From the NCBI GenBank assembly GCA_003550325.1, contig QKWP01001202.1:1-64000 (forward strand): a stretch of DNA of 64,000 nt, read 5' to 3'. The translations under genes and the position numbers were made by a program. The notes beneath the pieces were generated by a model. It did no database searches. It was not told the DNA's origin and saw nothing but the letters and a program-made list of their open reading frames with translations. Source of the DNA: Gigaspora rosea. Lineage: Eukaryota; Glomeromycota; Glomeromycetes; Diversisporales; Gigasporaceae. Of the stretch, positions 23,686 through 35,129 are shown piece by piece; positions within the stretch are counted from its first letter, which is position 1; each line of letters opens with the position of its first letter.

Positions 23686-24439
23686 CTAAATGAGAGAATA
23701 TGGAAATGATTCAGTATCTTGTTGCATTTCTAAATCTTCAAAGTTCTGATACTTTTGATCTTTAATTTCTTCAATTTCTTCTTCAGTCAAATTTAAGGCC
23801 TTTTTCTCTTTTTTCCAAATAAATTCACACTTTTCAACTGGCCAAGATTTAAAGTCTCTCTTACGTAACCTTGGCATTTTAGGATATGGTTTGGATTTCA
23901 TTTTTTCTGATTTTTTATTCCATGACTCCGTAATAGATGGATCATCATAAAAGCAGATATATTTTGCTCTTAATTTATCCTTAAATTTGGAATCTAAGTC
24001 ATTAAATTCTAATGACTTTTTAAGAAGAGCAAAATCATAAATTAAGCCAACTTGAAAACCATATACACCATATTTACTATCTTTGGCTGCATCTGAAAAA
24101 GCGTCACTTTTTTTAAAAGAATCAGAGGTCAGTGAAAAATCATAATAATAGACTGTAAGATCAAAAACATACCTCATGAATGAAATTATTACATTTTGTA
24201 ATATAGTTACAAAAACAAAACTGCCAATTACACTAATTATAGTAAGTGGCCAAAAATTCCATGTATCTAATGAAATTGAAGACCAATCATATACTGCAAG
24301 TATGGCACCAATAATGCTTGAAAATGGATTATCTGATAGCTCTCCGGTCACAGTATAAACTGCATTTCGATTAGTAATTTCATAGGTTGTCAAAGATTGA
24401 CTTAGGCCAATATAAGATGGATAACCAAGAAGAATAAAT
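23686..24439 (-). CDS. channel gene pore loop, last helix and cytoplasmic tail
   Basis: From acceptor AAATCTAG the frame gives LLGYPSYIGLSQSLTTYEIT, a pore-loop-like AILAVYDWSSISLDTW, and a final helix TIISVIGSFVFVTILQNVII. A 66-nt in-frame intron is likely (24107-24172; GTATGT ... AAAAAG). Removing it joins ISFM directly to SDAFSDAAKDSKYGVYGFQ, which looks like the normal post-helix segment. The tail is Lys/Glu-rich and ends FPYSLI before TAA at 23686. The alternative is that the intron is retained, since it contains no stop. Confidence 0.6.
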
Positions 24440-24869
24440 CTAGATTTACATAATATATTGATATTTTAAAATTTTAAAAGTTACTGTAATAGATGAAAAA
24501 TTCAATATAAAACTTACAATGCATGTCCCTTAAATTTAAAAACATTATGTTAATATTAATAAATATTAAAAAAATTCATCTAAAAATAATTTTTACCATT
24601 GCAATAACGGTTAGAATAAAAAACAATAAAAATTGTCGTATCTTTATTATAATATTTAAGAGTATATTAAGGTACTGCGCAAACCCTAAGTTTAGTAATA
24701 TACAATAATTATACATTTAAAATGTCATTAACAAGAAGAGTTGATTAATCAATACTATACCTTCGTATATACGCAATAGTAAAATCTGATAGCAATACAT
24801 CAAATTAATAGTCAAAAATAGCAAAAAGAATTTCAGTAATACAGAATTGAATAATAAGTATACACTTAC

Positions 24870-25530
24870 AAATTCGTACCAAAGTACTAAAATACTCAAG
24901 AATATAATTAATGTTAAGAATTGACTACTTTCGGCGTTTTTAAATCCGTCCTCAAATGTATAGTAATGAATCAAAATATAACTAAAAGTAAATATCGCTA
25001 CAATAATTGATAAAATATCTACCATATTAAAGGGATCTGTAAAATAATTTTCTTTTTTGCGACGGAATTGATTAAATTCAATCATAATATGATAATATGA
25101 CAAATAATAGAATAAAACAATAGTTGTAACCATCATAATATGTTGAAGTATACCAGTTATTTGAATATGAGAAATGTATGCCCAAGAGATAATTGAATAA
25201 GTCAAAAAATACAAGCCATAAAAATACAGGACTCTAGGCCAATAGAATTTAGAGGAATACCACATCCAATTCATGACAGCTCCCATAGATGGGTTTTCAT
25301 ATAAAATCTCGCATTCATCCCTTTTGATGAGGTTCATAATGAGTCTAATAAAGGGACTGTAATCCTCCTCTTTAAAATCTTCATGAGATAAATATTGGCT
25401 TGGAAAAATTAGAAACATTAAAAAGTTAAGAAACCTTGTAAATTTGGTTTCTTTTACATCCAATAATGATCTTTTATTTGTTGTGAAATCTGTTAAAGGA
25501 ACCATTCGAATATCAACGATTTTATCATAA
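24870..25530 (-). CDS. channel gene exon with four transmembrane helices
   Basis: Starts after acceptor TTGTTACAG (25531-25539) and ends at donor GAATTT|GTAAGT. Counted from its first Met (25505), hydrophobic helices occupy residues about 92-111, 121-141, 161-182 and 196-212. They are preceded by a conserved amphipathic stretch, GAVMNWMWYSSKFYWPRVLY. This corresponds to the S1-S4-like part of an ion_trans domain. A charged FRRKKENYF loop follows helix 2. An intron of 84 nt (24786-24869) leads to a short exon (24785-24717) that stops early, so S5 is missing. Confidence 0.65.
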
Positions 25531-25596
25531 CTGTAACAAATTTAAATTGAAATTGAATTAATATATAATAAATAACAATAGATTTTAATGTAAATA

Positions 25597-25790
25597 ATTA
25601 TTTTCATGCTCTATTTCTTGTAAATCCAACTCAGAATCCTGTGGAATCAACTGCGTTATAGGTATAAAAACTTTTAATAAATCATTTGACTTTGGCGAAA
25701 TTTCAAGAAATTCGAAAGTTAATAAATCCAATGGCTTGTTACAAAAGCAGGGATTATAAAATAATTTTTGAGCATGATATGCGCAAGATT
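25597..25790 (-). CDS. channel gene exon before the membrane region
   Basis: Acceptor TGCAAATAG precedes ESCAYHAQKLFYNPCFCNKP, followed by KVFIPITQLIPQDSELDLQE. The frame ends in TAA at 25585. No GT donor is visible before the stop, although the next exon clearly continues the protein, so the donor seems to be lost. Confidence 0.55.
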
Positions 25791-25855
25791 CTATTTGCAT
25801 GAAGATTAATATTATAAAAGGTTCATATAATTATGTGTTAATATAATAAAATTTA

Positions 25856-26163
25856 TAGCAAACCAGATTTAGAATCCATTTCATTCTCATAAATATTATC
25901 GACTTTTTCTTTTCCATTCTTTTTATTATTAAATAATTTTTGTATGATGCCTACAATATAATTATTATTAATATGATCAAATATATAGCAACCATATTTT
26001 AATCTATTTCATTCTCATAAATATTATCACCTTTTCTTTTTTCATTCTTTTCTTCATTACACTTATATAATTCTGGTATGATGTCTACAACAGTATTCAT
26101 CCATCCAATATTTTCAAGCGTTATTAGAATAATATTCTAGAAAAAGTGCCAACATAGTACGAT
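25856..26163 (-). pseudogene. channel gene linker exon with internal tandem duplication
   Basis: Acceptor CTTGAAG at 26164-26170 leads into DRTMLALFLEYYSNNA, then a one-base shift gives ENIGWMNTVVDIIPELYK. After it, two similar blocks (26090-25985 and 25956-25856), each with TTATGAGAATGAAAT, both encode a VDNIYENEM-like tail and both run into stops. This is a local duplication of about 100 bp carrying exon sequence. It breaks the message unless spliced around. Confidence 0.5.
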
Positions 26164-26244
26164 CTTCAAGCATGTAAAGTGTTAATTAATATTTATCATA
26201 TTAGTACATTTATATGCATTCGGCATAATTTTAAGTATACAAAC

Positions 26245-28210
26245 CTGAAAATGCAGTATGAATAGTATTCTTTTCACCAGACCAAGAAACCTTTTGAGGT
26301 ATATGAATCGATTCTCCAAAAGACAAAATGTCATTTACAAGTTCATAATCCCCCGTTTCAATAAGAATATTCATTAAACCAAGGCGAAAATCTAACAGCC
26401 GCCAAGAAGTTGGATGCAATCTTATATATCTTAATATTATTTTTCGTGTTATGATATCGAATTTTGATTGTTCATCTTTTTTCATAAACTGTTCAAGCTT
26501 TTTAAAAGCAAACAAATATTTGAATGCATAGCAAGCATATTTTACTATATTTATAATATCATCTTCATTTTCCATTTTAATCTCATCTTCCCTTTCATCA
26601 ATCCTAATGCTAATCTTGAACTTCCCAACACAATACTTAATATCTTTTACTTCCATTGTTTTAGAATCTATCGAATCCTCAAAATCCGATGGAATATTGT
26701 GCGCGTAAAAGGAGCGCGAATAAGATAAAGGCACACAAATGAATTCAAGAGATCTTTTATTAAAACCTTGATCATGCCAAACTTGAATTGAATGGTGTCC
26801 AATTAAAAGCAATTTTTCTTTTTTTTTCATCAAGAAAGAACGAATGTCGTGAATCAATGGGATAAAATAACCACCAGGGTTCAAGCACATTATAATATTC
26901 ATCTAATTCTGATTTATCAACCCATGATGGTTGACTCCAAACTTGTTCACCATTTGTTTTTAAATGCTTTAAATACTTATCTATGATCAAATCATCATAA
27001 ATAACCAGTTTGTTACCCTCATTAGCGACTATGAACGAATTTGATCGTTCTATTGCATCATCTTTAAATAATGGAATTTGCACTTCAAGTTCTGGTCCTG
27101 GATTTTCTAATTTAACGGAATCTCGAAATGAACCATAAATATTCCAGACCGTCCATTCATTTTCTGAACGATATATAAGTAACTTCTCGTCATTATGAAA
27201 AAATTCAATAATCATTGAACTAGTTTCTGTTAGAATATCTGCAAGCTCTACTATTTTGAAACTGCATTCAATCGAATATATTACGATCCCTTTAATGGTT
27301 TTAGATATATAAGCTAATAATTTGTTATTGTTTGATATTGCATACGATAAAGTTAAAGTCTCAACCATGAGCTCTTTGCTTAAAATCTGTCTTTGAAAGG
27401 TATTTACTAGTTGATTTGTCCTTAGATCATAAAGTTCTATATATCCGTTGTCTTCTATCATAGTATCAACCAAGAAATAATACCTATTTAGGCTGGCTTT
27501 CAAATAATCGCATGTAAATATATATTTGTATGTTTCATTAGCTATCATATTTATATTATTAATCATGGCTTTGTATAGCCTTCTTGGATATTTTAATTTT
27601 TGTATGTTACTAATGGATTTATTCATATCAATATGATATTTGTAAATCCCTGAAACTTTTAAGAGAATCAAAAAGTGTTCAACATTTTGACAATTTTCTC
27701 CTATTGTTTGCTTATCTTTTTCATCCTTTTGATGGTCTTGCTTAGAGAATAATTTGACTATTCCACCATATCTAATCGGTAACTCTTTACCATCAATAAA
27801 ACTAACTGAATAATTATTGTTATTGTTAATTTTGTTGATAATTAATACTGAGTTGCGTCCATTTTCAGGAATTTCAGGAATTTCTTCCTCTGGTTTCACA
27901 TTACTATTTTCAGGAATTTCCTTCGGCATCACAATGCTAGAGCTGTCTTTATAATGCGTCATTTCACTAAAGCCGATACAAGATATTGCTAATAATCTAA
28001 CCTCTAATGTGCTAGCTAATTTGTCTGACACTGCAATAGACCATCTAGCCTTTGCTTTATCTTTAAAATCTTTAAATGAGTCTAGCAATGATTTATCAGT
28101 AGGTTCAAATGTGGTAGAAACAAGGGAAAGCTTCTTGCGTGATAATTTATGGTCATCTTCTATACTTGAATCATTGTCTAATTCAACAATATACGCTTGT
28201 AATTTGAATT
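26245..28210 (-). CDS. channel gene exon 2: WD-like N-terminal half (two frames)
   Basis: Acceptor TTTAATTTAG lies at 28211-28220, and the donor CAG|GTTTGT follows 26245. Frame A (to about 26825) reads through ELYDLRTNQLVNTFQRQIL and NEWTVWNIYGSFRDSVKLE, strings typical of beta-propeller blades with W-D/W-N turns. Frame B continues LLLIGHHSIQVWHDQG, another blade, then a helical region ending QKVSWSGEKNTIHTAFS. The switch between frames lies in GATG followed by nine A then GAAAAATTG. One base more or less restores a single frame. This could be a real frameshift mutation, programmed slippage or a homopolymer sequencing error. Confidence 0.7.
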
Positions 28211-28286
28211 CTAAATTAAATGGAAAGTTTAAAAGTTTAATAATAATATAAATCATTTAATCAAAGTTATTTCGAAGAATATTTAC

Positions 28287-28362
28287 CTATTTTATCAAAT
28301 TCAACAATAAAGTCGCCTTCCGGACTAATCGCAAAATATTTTGTTATATCCCAAATACTCAT
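28287..28362 (-). CDS. channel gene exon 1
   Basis: ATG at 28362 opens a 25-codon exon (MSIWDITKYFAISPEGDFIV ...). It ends at donor AATAG|GTAAAT, giving a 76-nt intron (28211-28286) and a codon split after its first base. Joining to exon 2 keeps the frame (FDKI then EFKLQAY). The sequence resembles the first propeller strand. Confidence 0.65.
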
Positions 28363-28369
28363 TTCTTAT

Positions 28370-28790
28370 TGTTATTTTCCAATGGCTAATTAATCAATTT
28401 GAATAAGAGCGGAGCATCATTTGTTGCATTTATTTTGTGGCTTAAGATGCTAAAGAATATTTATTTTTTATGGGGTTATCGCTTAATAAATCAATATTTT
28501 TGTTTTATTATGGTGGTAGTAGTGAAGTGGCTGCTTCAGAAATCAAATTATGCGATTTGTTTTAACTAATTTGTTACTAAAAAAATATTAGCCAAATTAT
28601 TATTGTCTATTACTGTATTAAAGTTAAAAATTTGACGTATATTCTTACCGGTAAATTTTGAATGATAGCATGATAACACAGCCCACATGGCTAACTCTAT
28701 TTAGCAAAAACATTGTTTTTTGACCGTTTTACACATTTTTATTGACCTACCCTAAAAACAAAAAAAAAATCCTCGGCTTTGACCTGGGTA
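28370..28790. other. upstream region of the channel gene
   Basis: AT-rich, with no open frame and no clear TATA or repeat element assigned. It would contain the promoter if the gene is expressed. Confidence 0.4.
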
Positions 28791-28799
28791 GTGCTACAT

Positions 28800-28985
28800 A
28801 ATTTTCACATAACAGCTGTTAGGCGAAACTGTTTTGTGCAAATGACAAAAGTCGAAACCTAAATCCGGTGAAAGACGAAAGTGATGAAACTCTGGCGAAA
28901 GACGAAATCACTGACAAAAGGCGAAACCTTGGCGAAAGTCGAAACCCCTGGCGAAAGGCGAAGCCCCTGGCGAAGGTCTAAGCTT
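28800..28985. repeat. GGCGAAAGTCGAAACC short-unit repeat block
   Basis: Opens CAGCTGTTAGGCGAAACTG and then holds about seven imperfect units of GGCGAAAG-CGAAAYC (for example GGCGAAAGTCGAAACC and GGCGAAAGGCGAAGCC). A small plus-strand open frame across it (28881-29114) simply translates the repeat. A related block in opposite orientation lies at 34725-34925. Confidence 0.7.
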
Positions 28986-29027
28986 TCAGCAAAATTTAAA
29001 TTTTCTAAGGCCTTGGAAGACAGGATC

Positions 29028-29375
29028 ATGTTTGTGAATGAAAATATTGCGTATGTCTATAAAGCACAGTATGGCTCATATAAAGAAATGTACTTAAGCC
29101 ATGTTGGAGAATGAAATATTTGCGTGTGACTATAAAGCACAGCATGTTGCAAAGAAGCCATGTGAATAAAATATTGCTATTAAAAACAGCATATGACTTT
29201 ATAAAGAAATATGCGTACGTACCTAATCATGTTTGTGAACGAAAATATTTGCATGTAGTTATTAAGCACACATGTGACTTTTATAAAAAAAACAACATAA
29301 GCCAAAATTGTTAAGTGAATTTATTTGCGTATGGCTATTGAGCTCTGATGTGGCTCTTATATAAAAATCTTAAAA
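29028..29375. repeat. four to five degenerate 60-90-bp tandem units
   Basis: Recurring phrases are ATGTTTGTGAAYGAAAATAT, TTGCGTRTGRCTAT-AAGCAC and TGTGGCTTTTATAAAGAAAT, in the same order and with variable spacing. They may derive from a tandem array or decayed coding repeats. No consistent frame is visible. Confidence 0.55.
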
Positions 29376-29379
29376 AGTT

Positions 29380-31260
29380 TTTATTCAATTATTTAAACAA
29401 AATTTATTGTTAAGTTGTTAAGATTTTTTTAAATTACATACATAGTAAGTAGCTTATTAATAATTATTACTGGCATTTATTTCGTGATAGATTGATCTAA
29501 ATCATAGAGTTTACTTTAATTGTTAGGAAATAATTGTTATATTATTAACTTTTAATAGATCGATATAGTAAAATTCAGATTGTTAAAAATAATAAGTAGA
29601 ATTACATATATGTTGTGTAGAAACTACAAACAAATTACAGTATTAGCATTGGATCTAAATTATATAGAAGCTTTAGTATTGTTATATATAAATAGTTTAT
29701 TAGATAGTAATTTTCATTGATATTTATTATTTAATTTATATATATCGTATTTTGAAGTTAATATTTGTCATTTCACTAATCAAATTTAACCCCTGAAATA
29801 CCCCTGAAATTAGATCTTCTTCACGCGTTAGTTGGAATGTTTAGATAGTTTGTAAAACGAACAGTGTGGAGGATGACTGTGCCTGGTATTTTCCAAGGTA
29901 TAGGGGTACTATTCTTGAACCTTAATATGATTGTACCCGGATTAAAGATGAAAGTTATTTCCTTATTACATAAAAATTAAATCACAATTTACTAAAATAT
30001 ATATTTACAATTAACTAGACGCTTGAGTTGCTTAAAGGGAATCAGAAATGTGTATTGTGGATTGTATTGTACTGGTATACTATTCTTTCCTCACTACAAA
30101 ATTATAGTAGAATAGTAAGGGATTTGCACCAGTATTGGATTGATAGTTTAGTTCATAATTTTGGATAAATGATTACGAATGTCTAAAATCTGTGTCAGGT
30201 TATGTCGACACTAAATTAAAAGAGTGAAAAGGTTAAAATATGGTGTAAAGCTTTTATTTATTTGATAATTGATATTTAAAACATAAAATTTTGTGTTGAA
30301 AATTTTTATTTAGAAGTCAAAAGTAGTTAGCATAATGAAAATTCGAGTTATTTACGATTTTCTGTATTCTCGATTTTTTCGAACTGTTATGTTATTCCTG
30401 ATCTTGTGATTTTTTGGTCAATGATGATCAACATTTCCTGGTGCAATTTCTTTCACATATTGACGTATTTTGAATAAATGGACATAATACTAAATTAATG
30501 ATCTTGGTTATCATTTAATAAATCCATAACATATAGATCGTCAGGTACGATTAATGCTGTTTTGATTTTGTTCTTATAAATGCTGGTAAAAGTATTATTC
30601 GACATAATATACACATCTCATTAATTTATTCTTACTCAGGTCGATTTAGTTTAATGATTGCATCTTTTTTAATGATAAATGTAGGGTCGTAGAAGTATTA
30701 TTTATTCTCCAAATAGACTCGATTAAGCTCAAGTGATTTTTTGTTATAAGGAAAATGAAAAATAAATCCGTTACTGGATGCTTTACAGCGCATCTGGCCT
30801 TGAATTTAATGCGCGAGCCTTCATGGTCTAGGTTAGCACATTAAATTCAAAGTCAGATGCTTTTTTAAATGCTATATAAAAATAAAAATGATCACCCTGT
30901 GATCCTTCGATCTTTCGTCTGCCAAATAAAACTGTTATTGGTTGCTATGCATCCATTAAACTATATAATATAATTAATATTGCAATAAATTAATTTTCAA
31001 AGGGGTTAAACTTCATTATTCTTGTGGACTAAATTATATTGATGATTTTTTTGAAATAAAAATAAAACAACCGACACATAATAAATAAACGAATCTACAT
31101 CGTGTATTATTTCATCGACAAACGCTTGTCGAAAACTTAGTTTGTAGATCATTATTTTACTGACAAAATTATTTTACAAACGATTAATTCAATATATTGT
31201 ACCGATAATTTTTTTCAAATTGCACAATTTTAAACCTAAACTTAACTCTAACGAAATGAC
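29380..31260. other. AT-rich interval, one compact hairpin
   Basis: No gene is seen. The only sharp structure is an inverted repeat at 30788-30866 (GCATCTG-CTTGAATTTAATG and its inverse), about 25-bp arms around a 25-base loop. Confidence 0.5.
30788..30866. repeat. compact inverted repeat
   Basis: The left arm GCGCATCTGGCCTTGAATTT continues AATGCGC. The right arm inverts to GCATCTGACTTTGAATTTAA continuing TGTGC. It is about 78 bp in all, GC-richer than its flanks, and may be a minimal MITE. Confidence 0.6.
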
Positions 31261-31267
31261 TAGAATT

Positions 31268-31400
31268 AATTTGCCTGCGAAATTAGCTGTTGGTAAAATG
31301 ACTCCTATGAAACAGACTTGTCTGTGAATTAATCAGCTGCAAAATAACCTTGCCTGAAATTAATTCCCTGCAAATTAAGTTTTCTGTGAAGTAATATTGG
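31268..31400. repeat. degenerate CTGYRAATTAAT repeats
   Basis: At least five units of about 20-25 bases: CCTGCGAAATTAGCT, CTGTGAATTAATCAGC, CTGCAAAATAACC, CCTGAAATTAATTCC and CCTGCAAATTAAG. These look like the imperfect subterminal repeats seen in some DNA transposons. Confidence 0.5.
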
Positions 31401-31799
31401 TGAGTTTATCGAGACCGAGTGAACCTTATACCATTAAATAAATATTAAATAAAAAAACTCAATAAAATCGAATTAATATATCCAAATAAAATTGCAATAA
31501 ACCCAATTTGAATCTTAACGCGATCTATTATAAAGTAGTTTATGTATCCTTGTCCGCGTCACTTCTTAATTTATGACGATTCTGAATTGTCATTTTAGAA
31601 TCGGTATCCATTTAACAATTATAAAAAAAAAGCAAGCGAAAAAAATTAAGAAATAATAACATAATAATAAAATAATAATAATACAATAATAATAAAATAA
31701 ATTAAAAAATTAAAAAAAAATATATAAATAAATAAAATGTGAATATTTAATAAATCAATATTTGATCGCCTTAAATGCTAAATTTTCGTACATTACAAT

Positions 31800-32016
31800 T
31801 GATTTGAAAATTAAATTAGTGGGACACGTGGAATTTTGTGATCATCCAAATTTCGATATTTTTTTCGGTAATAACAGTAGTATAGTTTTTCGATAATATA
31901 ATTTTCGGCCGATGTATTATCGCGGTATGTTTTGTACCGGCCGAAAATTATATTATCGAAAACTATATATTTTTATTATCGAAAAATACACGTGTCCCAC
32001 TAATTTTCAAATCAGC
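31800..32016. mobile_element. palindromic MITE with GTGGGACACGTG arms
   Basis: TA|GTGGGACACGTG on the left mirrors CACGTGTCCCAC|TA on the right, and an inner pair, TTTTCGATAATATAATTTTC with its inverse, meets at a GGCC-rich centre (about 31906-31945). Outer AT-rich words (GATTTGAAAATT / AATTTTCAAATC) also pair. A TA target would suit Tc1/mariner. The ends could instead be the outer words. It is non-coding. Confidence 0.65.
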
Positions 32017-32925
32017 TGTAAAAGAATACATTCGAAAATTTATATATATTATAATAATTTTTGCATTTCCCGCGCGGAAACATCAGCATTTGTTTTTCGG
32101 CAACGGCAGGAATCTGGTCGGGTGTCTTTTTAACCCAAATCCAATAAGAAGATAATTACCACAATTTTTTTTTTAAAAAAAAAACAAACATAAATTTACC
32201 TTTTTCCAGGTTTTTTCTACTCAGTATGGTGTGGGTAGCACAGATTATTTCGTAAAATTTTCGACATAATAAACTTGCATCCCCAAGTTATGTTATTCCT
32301 ATCTTGTTTAGGCATGTGCAACTCTTCTGATACGCAAATACAAAGATCCTAAAGGTATTAGCTTGAATTTCTCGTTATACTGAAGATCGGAATTTTTTAT
32401 AACAAATTTCACGAGTCACGAAGCCATAACCTTGCGGATTAATAATGGTTTGAAGAAAAATATGCAATACAAGGCGATAAAGATCGATTTGAATATAATG
32501 AATAAAAAAACAAAAAGATGCATGTAACAATAAATTATCTTTATAAATATCAATGAGTGCAAATCAATGTGATTATTAAAATTATTATTATCGTCATTGA
32601 TAAAATGCGTAGTTTTTATTGTCGTTATTAATAAATTATATAATACGTAATTATTATAAGTACTTAACAATAATTTCTAAGCAATTAATAAATAAATTTT
32701 CCAATATGCATAGAACACCTCCGTAGAAAATGATCCAATCGATGATTTAATCAAACGTTGATTACATCAATGATCTTTTGTAAGGGATAATGAATAAATA
32801 CGCCTAAGAATATTTGATCTAAACAATTATATCGAGCTGAATTATTGTTATACTGCAAAACTTGCCATTATCGCCGTTGGTGATAGAAAATTTTCGTTAC
32901 TTTCTTCATATATAGATAGTGTACA
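32016..32925. other. spacer
   Basis: No recognised coding or repeat structure. A minus-strand frame of 84 codons (32416-32670) is Ile/Tyr/Asn-rich by composition only. Confidence 0.4.
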
Positions 32926-32926
32926 T

Positions 32927-34066
32927 CAAACATGGCGTCGAAACGAAACCTACCCGAAACTAGTTTCGGAAGGGTTCTAATCCGAAACTAGTTTCGGATT
33001 TTTTAAAAAAGATCGAAACCCCGAAACCCGAAACCCCGAAACTATAATCCGAAACCCAAACCTATAATCCGAAACTCAAAAATATAATATTGAAGCCTTT
33101 AAAATTTATTATAAAGTTGATTTATTTTTAATGAACTAAAAATGTAAAATTATTTTTGAATAAATTATAACATTATATAGATCTTTTTTTTTTAATTATG
33201 TTTTTTTTCACTGCCTCGGTTTGTTCGGGTTTTTTTTAAGCTGGTCAACTTTATTTTTAATATCATACCGTTATTACAATTGATATCAAAATTCTAGGGC
33301 GATAGAAAAAATTGCCAATGATGAATCGATAAATATTTGATGACTTTTGATACCAACAATTTATTTAATTTTTTGTGGTAACTTAGATATGGACGTACTA
33401 ATTATTTATTATTACTTGATATTGTACCAGTTTTTACGCAGTAAAGTAAAAAAACTGATGCTGCAAAAGCAAGCTTTATTATTAGAATATAAACTCCGGA
33501 ATTATACCTTTCATGTTATGCTTGTGAATCATAACAACAAAAATGACTGCATGCATGCAATAAATTGCTGGACGCATTCCAGCCCAAATGGCGCTGGATA
33601 TTCATTGTATTCTTTAAGGAGGTATATAACATACATCAATGCGATTAATGTATATTGAAGAGATACATAGCATACATCAGTGCATTTGAAAGAGATATAT
33701 AATACATTAACGCAATAAACGTATATGGAAGTTTGGGTAGTTTTTGGCGTTCAGGTGAGGTTTCGGGTTTCGAATGAGGTTTCGGGTGTCGGGTGAAGTT
33801 TTTGAGTTTCGGATAAGGTTTCGGAAGTTATAATCTGAAGCCCGAACTTTCGGATTTGGCACAAAAGGGTCGGCGCCAACTTTGGAGAGAATAAACAAAT
33901 AAATTATTGATGCTTTGGCAGTTTCGGGGTTTCGGTTGAGGTTTCAGGTTTCGGTAGAGGTTTCGGGTTTCGGTTGAGGTTTCGAGTTTCGGATAAGGTT
34001 TCGGAAGCTATAATCCGAAACCCGAAACTTTCGGAATCGCCAAAAAGGGTTTCGGTGCCATCTCTG
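32927..34066. mobile_element. hAT-like element with CCGAAACC-rich ends, 1140 bp
   Basis: The left end CAAACATGGCGTCGAAACG and the inverted right end CAGAGATGGCACCGAAACC are similar. A perfect 8-bp duplication GTGTACAT flanks them (32919-32926, 34067-34074). Both subterminal zones are packed with GTTTCGG/CCGAAAC words, including GAAACTAGTTTCGG palindromes on the left. A second right-end-like block (about 33725-33885) lies inside the first, as if one copy had inserted into another or the end had duplicated. There is no transposase frame. An open frame at 33347-33658 is unrecognised. Confidence 0.75.
33620..33725. repeat. three imperfect about 40-bp tandem units
   Basis: GGTATATAACATACATCAAT, GAGATACATAGCATACATCA and GAGATATATAATACATTAAC are successive copies, each followed by a GTATAT-G or TGCATTTGA stretch, inside the hAT-like element. 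Confidence 0.55.
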
Positions 34067-34724
34067 GTGTACATTATAAACTTGTAATAAGAATAAATTA
34101 ATTGATTTATCTGCTAATAATAACGTCACCGCTGTGGATAGCACGATCATTTACCCGAATTTCGGGGTCACCCTGGCATTGTTTAACAAGGTTTTGCCCA
34201 AAGATTCTATTGAACGCAAGCAGGTTTTTTTTTTTAATATCAAAAAAAAAAAACAAAGAAAAAAAAATAGCATAAGTAAATATGTCACTTACTGGACAAA
34301 TTTACCACGAAGTAGGCTCTTATTTTTCTTTTTTAGTACAAATATTTATCTTAATCTAAAAAATTAATATAATAAATTATTAAAAAATAATAATAACAGA
34401 TAATAATAATAATGAAAAACAATTTTTACAGTCAAAAAAAAAATCAAAACCCATTAGGAATTAATACGAAAAAATAATAACAATGAAAAACAGTCTAAAA
34501 GGAAAGTGGCAGATCACGAGTAAGATCACAACCAATAAACGTCTAATCATAAACTTTATTGGAAACGATCTGCTTGCATGCCGACAAAGAAAGATTGGAG
34601 GGCATACTAAGTTGTTGTATGACTTTTACGTAATATTACTTTGCCCATCTCTAACCCGGATATAAATCAAATTATAGGGGATCTACCACATGGAACTTTA
34701 CGGTCTTAACCGTAGTTTCACTGC

Positions 34725-34925
34725 CTTTTGCCATTTTATTACCTTTCTTTAGTTTTGATAGTTTCGCCACCTTTTGCAAGTTTCGCCACCTTTTGCCGCT
34801 TTTGCCACCTTTCGCCAGTTTCGCCACTTTCGCCACCTTTCTCCAGTTTCACAGCTTCGCCATTTATCTTAAAACTTTTTTTTTGCCGAAAGTCGAAACT
34901 AGATTTCGCCTAACAACTGTAGATG
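34725..34925. repeat. inverted GGCGAAA block, relative of 28800-28985
   Basis: TTTCGCCACC/TTTCGCCAGT units repeat about eight times. The block then ends GATTTCGCCTAACAACTGTA, the mirror of the opening CAGCTGTTAGGCGAAA at 28813. Small Ser/Phe/Pro open frames here are repeat translations. Confidence 0.65.
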
Positions 34926-35129
34926 CGTACATGAAATTTACTTTTTTGTGTGAGTTCGGCGTAATCAAATTTGATATTAGATGTTCCTTAAAAAAGAGTT
35001 GACCTTTGACACCATTGACCACATTTCCTTAAATTATTAGTTTCAATTATCTCATTGATAAGTTGCAATCGAGAGTGCAGTAAGATTTGATGAAATAAAT
35101 TTTTTTTTTTGTAATTTTTATTTAAAGAG

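Larger units (their letters stand above)
23686..28362 (-). pseudogene. WD-like/ion-transport channel family gene, probably inactivated
   Basis: Seven or more exons on the minus strand assemble into one gene. It has an N-terminal beta-propeller-like half (28362-26245), a linker (26163-25597), four membrane helices (25530-24870) and a pore loop plus last helix (24439-24173) with a cytoplasmic tail (24106-23686). This order matches the large fungal membrane proteins with an ion_trans-like C-terminus that form a lineage-expanded family. Ion selectivity is unknown. Lesions include a frameshift at a 9-base A run (about 26821), another near 26113, a tandem duplication of linker sequence with stops (25856-26090), no visible donor after 25597, and a missing stretch between the fourth helix and the pore exon. 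Upstream of the start I see no recognisable promoter. Confidence 0.7.

Noticed and set aside
28881-29314. Lys/Glu-rich coding regions on the plus strand
   Set aside because: They translate GGCGAAA and degenerate tandem repeats; no start context, no conserved frame across units.
32940-34060. Telomere-like CCGAAACC / GGTTTCGG repeats
   Set aside because: Units are irregular, appear in opposite orientation at the two ends, and are enclosed by an 8-bp target duplication, so they are subterminal repeats of a transposon.
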